From JAKACA01 sp963735115 (GTDB taxonomy: Bacteria; Actinomycetota; Acidimicrobiia; Acidimicrobiales; Bog-793), in assembly GCA_963735115.1 (NCBI GenBank), contig CAVTJR010000003.1, positions 744,001-808,000 of the forward strand: 64,000 nucleotides of DNA, in the 5' to 3' direction. The notes below the pieces were generated by a model. It saw only the letters and a program-made list of their open reading frames with translations, did no database searches and had not been told where the DNA came from. Position 1 is the stretch's first letter, and every line of letters begins with the position of its first letter. Made by a program: the position numbers and the translations under genes. This document shows positions 59,014 to 64,000 of the stretch, piece after piece.

Positions 59014-60270
59014 TCAGACGAGCCCATAGGCCATGTGCTCGCTGGCTTCGATCTCGATGAGCCGGTCGTATTTGGCGATACGCTCGCCGCGGGCGGGCGC
59101 GCCACTCTTGATCTGGCCGCATCCGCTCCCGACGGCGAGATCGGCGATGAAGCTGTCCTCGGTCTCGCCGGAACGGTGGGAGATCATTTGCGTCCAGCCC
59201 GCCTGGCGACAGACCCGCATCGCTTCGAGCGTCTCGGTGACGGTGCCGATCTGGTTGACCTTGATGAGAGCCGAGTTGGCAGCGCCACGGGCGATCGCCT
59301 CGGCGATGATGGCCGGGTTGGTCACGAGGAGGTCGTCGCCGACGATCTGCACCTTGTGGCCAACGTGGGCGGTGAGGCGCTCCCAGCCATCCCAGTCCGT
59401 TTCGCACAGCCCGTCCTCGAGGCTCCAGATCGGAAAGGCCTCGATCATCTCCGTGTACCGGGCGATCATGTCGTCGCTCGAGAGCGTCTCTCCGGCGATG
59501 TGATAGGCGCCATCGCTGTAGAAGCCGTTGGCGGCCGGGTCGAGAGCGATGGCGACGCCGTCGCGACCCGGACGGTAGCCAGCCGTCTCGATCGCCCTCA
59601 CGAGCAGAGCAAGAACGTCCTCAGGCCGGTCGATCTCCGGGGCGAACCCACCCTCGTCCCCGAGTCCGGTCGCCAGCCCCTTCTCGGAGAGCAGCCGTCG
59701 AAGCGCCCCGTAGACTTCGGCGCCTGCCCGCACCGCCTCCGCCAGCGTGGGGGCACCGAGTGGAGCGATCATGAACTCCTGGAACTCCAGTTCGTTCGGT
59801 GCGTGGGCGCCGCCGTTCACGACGTTGAAGTGAGGGACGGGAAGGCGGGGCGTGACGTCGGCGGGGGAGAGGGCGCGCCAGAGCGATCGACCGGAGGACA
59901 CGGCGTCCGCTCTTGCCACCGCCATGGACACGCCGACGATGGCATTGGCGCCGAGTCTCGACTTCGTCTCGGTTCCGTCGAGAGCGATGAGGGCACCGTC
60001 CAGCTCTGCGAGATCGGCGAACTTGCGACCGATGAGCGCCCCGGCGATCTCGCCCTTCACGTTGCTGACGGCCGTGATCACGCCCAGGCCGCTGTAGCGC
60101 TTCGGGTCTCCGTCGCGCAGCTCGACCGCTTCGCGCGATCCCGTGGAGGCGCCGGAGGGCACTCCGGCACGCGAAGTTGTTCCATCGCTCAACGTAACGA
60201 TGACGGCCAGTGTCGGCCGTGACCGTGAGTCGAGTATCTCAACAGCTTGCAGATTTTCGAGTGTGAGCAT
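59014..60270 (-). CDS. eno: enolase
   Basis: A 418-residue enolase (2-phosphoglycerate to phosphoenolpyruvate). The active-site set is present: SGASTGSREA loop, EFQEFMIAP, GDEGGFAPE (proton-abstraction Glu), SLEDG and GDDLLVTN (metal ligands), SALIKVNQIG (Lys) and SHRSGETEDSFIADL (His). The N-terminal signature is unusual: EILDSRSRPT where most enolases have DSRGNPT. ATG 60270 has AAAGGA upstream. It is followed by the LLM oxidoreductase at 12 bases. Because the start motif is diverged, it could be a second enolase copy. A tandem-repeat array lies 117 bases upstream of the start. Confidence 0.9.
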   Translation of the reverse strand: MLTLENLQAVEILDSRSRPTLAVIVTLSDGTTSRAGVPSGASTGSREAVELRDGDPKRYSGLGVITAVSNVKGEIAGALIGRKFADLAELDGALIALDGTETKSRLGANAIVGVSMAVARADAVSSGRSLWRALSPADVTPRLPVPHFNVVNGGAHAPNELEFQEFMIAPLGAPTLAEAVRAGAEVYGALRRLLSEKGLATGLGDEGGFAPEIDRPEDVLALLVRAIETAGYRPGRDGVAIALDPAANGFYSDGAYHIAGETLSSDDMIARYTEMIEAFPIWSLEDGLCETDWDGWERLTAHVGHKVQIVGDDLLVTNPAIIAEAIARGAANSALIKVNQIGTVTETLEAMRVCRQAGWTQMISHRSGETEDSFIADLAVGSGCGQIKSGAPARGERIAKYDRLIEIEASEHMAYGLV

Positions 60271-60386
60271 TCCACGCGTCCTTTTTCCGGGGGAGTAGGT
60301 CAAGCTTCTCGTTCTATGACCGCTCGCACCAGGGGAGAAGGTCACAGGTTGAGGAGGAACGCTCGCAGGCTTGACGTGCCGGCGAT

Positions 60387-60486
60387 GGCCGCTGGTGGCC
60401 GCTGGTGTGAACGCTCGTGGCCGCTGGTGGCCGCTGGTGTGAACGCTCGTGGCCGCTGGTGAGGCCGCTGGTGAGGCCGCTGGTGA
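60387..60486. repeat. tandem repeat array upstream of enolase
   Basis: Seven copies of the 10-base core GGCCGCTGGT. The first part is two 32-base units (core plus a 22-base core with GTGAACGCTCGT tail), the last part three 12-base units ending GA. It lies in the 342-base gap between the divergent enolase and PRC-barrel genes (60271-60612). No gene is supported in the gap. Confidence 0.85.
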
Positions 60487-60612
60487 CGACGGCGGCGCCC
60501 TACCCCTGAGTGCATGCAGGTAGCCGGGGCGAGCCAGCTTCACGAGCTGATTCCCTGGCGTTGTTCCCGTTGCCCAGAAGGCGGGCCTCTTACGTGTCCT
60601 CTTTGTCGGCTT

Positions 60613-60969
60613 TCACTTGTCGGCGATCCAGTGCTCGCGCCGAAACATCCGCCCGAGGCGGGCGGACAGGCCCGGTCCGACGTCTTGGAGAGCATCCACG
60701 TGGTACACGGGGGTGCCTTCCGGTGGGGGAAGGTTGGCGACTTCCTCATCCGTGAGGGCGCAGGTCACCACCCTGGCCGTGATTTCGGTGATCTGGTCGC
60801 GCTCGACAAACCGCAGACCCTTGTGAATTTTCACGACGATCCCATCGAAGAGGTCCAACTCGGGGACTTGCAAGACGTGAGCCACCGTGCCGAACGTCTG
60901 GCCTGTCGAGCTTTGCACTGGCGTTCCGACTTGAAGTGCCAGGTAGGAGATCGGTATCTCCTCGCTCAT
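60613..60969 (-). CDS. PRC-barrel/DUF2171-like small protein
   Basis: A 118-residue protein: ISYLALQVGTPVQSSTGQTF and GTVAHVLQVPELDLFDGIVV form a PRC-barrel-like beta unit (turn after the conserved Gly, V-x-V-x-V/I strand pattern), then RFVERDQITEITARVVTCAL and a C-terminal TPVYHVD with a basic tail (ARLGRMFRREHW). Such domains appear in RimM-like ribosome-assembly factors and in small stress proteins; here it stands alone, so the role is unknown. The ATG at 60969 follows GGAGGAC. It is divergent from prolyl-tRNA synthetase. Confidence 0.7.
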   Translation of the reverse strand: MSEEIPISYLALQVGTPVQSSTGQTFGTVAHVLQVPELDLFDGIVVKIHKGLRFVERDQITEITARVVTCALTDEEVANLPPPEGTPVYHVDALQDVGPGLSARLGRMFRREHWIADK

Positions 60970-61083
60970 GATGTCCTCCGTCACTGTCTCGATGTCACTT
61001 GTCGCGTGCCACGATCGTAGAGGCGTGGCCGCCCGCGAGTACGGGCAGCCCTGGCGTTGCGCAAAGCCTTTAGCTTTGAGCAG

Positions 61084-62793
61084 ATGAGGATGTCGAGGCT
61101 CTTCGGAGTCACACTTCGCGAGGCACCCACCGGTGCTGAGACGCCCGGCTATCAGCTGCTGCTGCGCGGCGCCTACATCCGGCAGCTCGGACAGGGCATC
61201 TACTCCTACCTGCCGCTCGCTTGGCGAGCGATGCGCAAGATCGAGGCGATCCTGCGCGAGGAGATGGATGCCATCGGTGGCGTCGAGATGTCGATGCCAC
61301 TCGTCCACCCGGGGGAGTTGTGGAAGAAGAGTGGGCGCTACGACTCGATCGGTCCCGAGATGGCCCGCTTCACGGACCGACGCGACCGCCCACTCGTGCT
61401 CGCCATGACGCACGAGGAAGTCGTGGCGGCCCTTGCCGCCAGCGAGATCCAGTCGTGGCGGCAGCTGCCGAAGCTCGTGTACCACATCCAGCTGAAATTC
61501 CGTGACGACCCGCGTCCGCGGGCAGGCCTGATCCGGGCTCGCGAGTTCACGATGAAGGATGCCTACACGCTCGACCGTGACGAGGCCGGCCTCGACGCCC
61601 AGTACGAGCGGCTGCACGAGGCCTACTTGAGGATCTTCCAACGGTGCGCGCTGCCGGTCCTGCCCGTTGCCGCCGACGTCGGCATGATGGGCGGGTCCGA
61701 GGCCGAGGAGTTCATGTACCTCAACGCCATCGGCGAGGACACGATCGTGCTCTGCGACTCGTGCGGATACGCCCAGAACCGGCAGGTGGCGCGGGCCGCA
61801 GCCGTTGCCGCCTCCAGCGAGAAGCCACGTCCCATCGAGCGGGTCGCCACGCCGGACACGACGACGATCGAGCGGTTGTGCGACCTCCTCGGCGTGCCGC
61901 CGGAGCGGACCGCCAAGGTCGTCTTCACGGCGACGTCCGACGGCCGGTTCATCGTGGCCGTGGTTCGTGGGGACATGCAGCTGAACGAGGCGAAGCTCGC
62001 CGGCGTGGTCGCTGCGGCCGAGCTGCGCCCAATGACGGGCGAGGAGATCGAGAAGATCGGTTGCGTGGCGGGATACGCCTCTCCCATCGGAGTCGGCGAA
62101 CGAGCCCTCGTCGTCGTCGACGAGGTGGCAGCCGAGTCCCCCAACCTCGTGGCCGGCGCAAACGAGGAGGGATGGCACCTTCTCAATGTCAACGTCGGGC
62201 GGGACTACCAGCCCGACCACGTCGCCGACCTCGCGGCCGTGGACGATGGGCAGCCGTGCATCGTGTGCCGGTCGCCGTTGCGCAGCGTCCGCGGCGTCGA
62301 GGCGGGCAACATCTTCAAGCTCGGCACGCACTTCTCCGTCTCATTTGGCGCCAACTATCTCGCCGAGGACGGGACGGAGAAGCCGATCGTCATGGGATCG
62401 TACGGAATCGGCGTGGGCCGCTTGTTCTCGTGCATCGCCGAGGAGCACCACGACGATCGTGGACTGCTGTGGCCGGCCTCGGTCGCCCCGTTCTCCGTGC
62501 ACGTGTGCGCCCTCGGCGAAGAAGGCCTCGCTGAGGCTGATTCGATCGTCCGGCTACTCGAGGCGGCAGGCCTCGACGTGCTCCTCGACGATCGCGGCGA
62601 GCGTGCCGGCGTGCAATTCACCGACGCCGAGCTGATCGGTTGCCCGGTGCGCCTCACGGTGTCGAAGCGGTCCCTGGCGGCCGGCGGCGTCGAGGCCAAC
62701 CTCCGGGCGGACCTCGACGGCGCCCGCGAGATCGTGCCCAGTGCCCATCTCGTCGCCTGGGTGAGGTCGCGCCTGGACGCAGCTGGCAGCTGA
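61084..62793 (+). CDS. proS: prolyl-tRNA synthetase
   Basis: A class II aminoacyl-tRNA synthetase of 569 residues (usual bacterial length), charging tRNA-Pro. Motif 1 (RQLGQGIYSYLPLAWRAMRK), motif 2 (QLKFRDDPRPRAGLIRAREF) and motif 3 (GSYGIGVGRLFSC) are intact. An editing insertion domain (about 225-390) of the ProX type lies between motifs 2 and 3, and the anticodon-binding domain ends the protein (CALGEEGLAEADSIVRLLEA onward). ATG 61084 is the likely start; 61090 is also possible. It is 67 bases before the APC permease gene and divergent from the PRC-barrel gene. Confidence 0.95.
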   Translation: MRMSRLFGVTLREAPTGAETPGYQLLLRGAYIRQLGQGIYSYLPLAWRAMRKIEAILREEMDAIGGVEMSMPLVHPGELWKKSGRYDSIGPEMARFTDRRDRPLVLAMTHEEVVAALAASEIQSWRQLPKLVYHIQLKFRDDPRPRAGLIRAREFTMKDAYTLDRDEAGLDAQYERLHEAYLRIFQRCALPVLPVAADVGMMGGSEAEEFMYLNAIGEDTIVLCDSCGYAQNRQVARAAAVAASSEKPRPIERVATPDTTTIERLCDLLGVPPERTAKVVFTATSDGRFIVAVVRGDMQLNEAKLAGVVAAAELRPMTGEEIEKIGCVAGYASPIGVGERALVVVDEVAAESPNLVAGANEEGWHLLNVNVGRDYQPDHVADLAAVDDGQPCIVCRSPLRSVRGVEAGNIFKLGTHFSVSFGANYLAEDGTEKPIVMGSYGIGVGRLFSCIAEEHHDDRGLLWPASVAPFSVHVCALGEEGLAEADSIVRLLEAAGLDVLLDDRGERAGVQFTDAELIGCPVRLTVSKRSLAAGGVEANLRADLDGAREIVPSAHLVAWVRSRLDAAGS

Positions 62794-62860
62794 GCCGTTC
62801 ATCGAGGCGGCAAACCGGCTAGCCAGGGACGCGAAGGGGGCTGCGTCTAGCATCGTCCGA

Positions 62861-64000
62861 ATGGCGGAAACTCGTCGCAGCGGGGGCGCCCTGTCGTCCA
62901 CCTGGCGCGTGCTCGTCGGTCGGCCGCTGCGCAGTTCCGAGGTCGGCAAGGAGAAAATCACGCCGGTCGAGGGCTTGTCCGCCCTCTCGCTCGACGCCCT
63001 CACGTCGGTTGCCTACGGTCCGGAGGCGATCATCGTGGTCGTGGCCCTGGCGGGGGCGGGGGCGCTCCACCTCGTGCTGCCGATCACGTTGGTGATCGTG
63101 GGCCTGCTGGCGGTCCTCGTCTTCTCCTACCGGCAGGTGATCGACGCCTACCCCGGCGGGGGCGGCGCATATGCCGTCTCGCGTGCGAACCTCGGGGCGG
63201 GTGTCAGCCTGCTGGCCGGCGCCTCGCTCATCGTCGATTACACCCTCACGGTCGCTGTCTCCATCGCGGCCGGAGTCGGCGCCTTGGTGTCGGCCTTCCC
63301 CAGCCTGACGTCCGCCACCGTGCCCATCTGCCTCGGCATCCTCGCCGTCGTGACGCTTCTCAACCTCCGCGGCCTCGGAGAGACGGCCCGCGCCTTCTTG
63401 CTCCCGACGCTGGTGTTCATCGTCGGGCTGCTGGCGATCATCGCCGTGGGCTTGCTGCATCCCTTGGCATTGCACGTGCCCCAACCCGGGCACTCGCTGT
63501 TGCCTAGCCACGCCCTCGAGACGGTCGGCGTGCTGCTGGTGCTGAAGGCGTTCTCCGCCGGCTGCAGTGCTCTCACCGGTGTCGAGGCGATCGCCAATGG
63601 CGTGCCGTTGTTCAAAGAGCCTCGGACGAAACGGGCCAAACGGACCGAGATGCTCCTCGGGCTGATCCTCAGCAGCATGCTGATCGGCCTCGCAGTGCTG
63701 GCTCGTCGCTGGCACATCGGCCCGCGGTCGAACCAGACCGTGCTCAGCCAGATCATGGGCATGGCCGTCGGGCGCCACTGGGCGTACTACATCGTGTCGC
63801 TCACCGTGACCCTCGTGCTCGCCCTCGCCGCCAACACCTCCTTCGGAGGTCTTCCCATCCTCGCGAGCCTGCTGGCCCGCGACAACTACCTGCCCCACCT
63901 GTTCGGGCTCCGGGGCGACCGGCAGGTGTTCGCCAACGGCATCTGGGCGCTGGCGATCTTCGCCGGCACCCTCCTCGTCGCCTCCGGCGGCAATACGAAC
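62861..64000 (+). CDS. APC-superfamily permease, 3' truncated by the window edge
   Basis: The frame from ATG 62861 stays open for 380 codons to the window end. It is an APC-type transporter: a cytoplasmic N-terminus (SSEVGKEKITPVEGLSALS), then helix 1 with ALTSVAYGPEAIIVVVALAG, PGGGGAYAVSRANLG as the broken-helix substrate motif, DYTLTVAVSIAAGVGAL, FSAGCSALTGVEAIANGVPL as helix 6, and later NTSFGGLPILASLLARDNYL. About nine membrane segments are present before the cut. The actinobacterial relatives are often about 600 residues with a soluble C-terminal part. The substrate is probably an amino acid or K+-like cation, not determined. Confidence 0.88.
   Translation, partial: MAETRRSGGALSSTWRVLVGRPLRSSEVGKEKITPVEGLSALSLDALTSVAYGPEAIIVVVALAGAGALHLVLPITLVIVGLLAVLVFSYRQVIDAYPGGGGAYAVSRANLGAGVSLLAGASLIVDYTLTVAVSIAAGVGALVSAFPSLTSATVPICLGILAVVTLLNLRGLGETARAFLLPTLVFIVGLLAIIAVGLLHPLALHVPQPGHSLLPSHALETVGVLLVLKAFSAGCSALTGVEAIANGVPLFKEPRTKRAKRTEMLLGLILSSMLIGLAVLARRWHIGPRSNQTVLSQIMGMAVGRHWAYYIVSLTVTLVLALAANTSFGGLPILASLLARDNYLPHLFGLRGDRQVFANGIWALAIFAGTLLVASGGNTN

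Overview
The window is a GC-rich actinobacterial chromosome segment. Supporting signs are frequent GTG/TTG starts, many 4-base start/stop overlaps, SARP/AfsR-type regulators, a LytR-CpsA-Psr ligase, an LLM-class flavin oxidoreductase, acyl-CoA dehydrogenases and several apparently leaderless promoters. The large load of secreted beta-propeller and sedolisin-type proteins, together with the lipid-catabolism genes, fits an Acidimicrobiia-like lineage; that placement is inference. No rRNA, tRNA, CRISPR array, insertion sequence or prophage was seen. Both ends cut through genes: a SARP/AfsR regulator on the left and an APC permease on the right.

Layout. 0-9.7 kb: regulator end, secreted PKD and small secreted proteins, LCP ligase, bleomycin-hydrolase-type peptidase, MmcQ/YjbR protein, MerR regulator, PrmC-like methyltransferase with an altered NPPY motif, and an FtsX permease remnant. 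9.8-17.6 kb: an alpha/beta hydrolase-TetR pair under a leaderless promoter with an embedded inverted repeat, an acyl-CoA dehydrogenase homologue, a GNAT protein, a truncated haemoglobin, a second hydrolase, a seven-repeat secreted propeller, a HicA-like protein, and an RHH regulator-VWA protein pair with stacked palindromes at its promoter. 17.6-28.9 kb: GDSL lipoprotein/amidohydrolase/sulfotransferase operon, a giant S53 peptidase with five IPT/TIG repeats, and secreted or lipid-anchored proteins. 29-34.3 kb: surface-glycan genes (GT2, UDP-glucose dehydrogenase, UDP-glucuronate decarboxylase, GT-C-like membrane protein). 34.4-39.7 kb: a 14-repeat propeller, a phosphoesterase and a YVTN propeller.

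39.8-56.4 kb: a complete SARP/AAA/TPR regulator; a small GGDEF-ribbon-helix-helix fusion preceded by an AT-rich palindrome; a catabolic-looking cluster (DUF6285-like protein, APH-like kinase, two CrtC/DUF7064-like proteins, second APH-like kinase, aminotransferase, acyl-CoA dehydrogenase); a GAF-EAL phosphodiesterase; and a cNMP-CBS-DUF294 protein coupled to a DnaQ-like exonuclease. 56.5-64 kb: an amidohydrolase, an enolase-LLM oxidoreductase operon with tandem repeats upstream, a PRC-barrel-like protein, prolyl-tRNA synthetase and the permease.

The best candidates for something undescribed are (a) the kinase/DUF6285/CrtC-like cluster at 45-52 kb, which resembles the levulinate LvaA-LvaB kinase logic but with extra parts, and (b) the GGDEF-RHH fusion with its AT-rich palindrome, which could be a one-component link between c-di-GMP metabolism and DNA binding.
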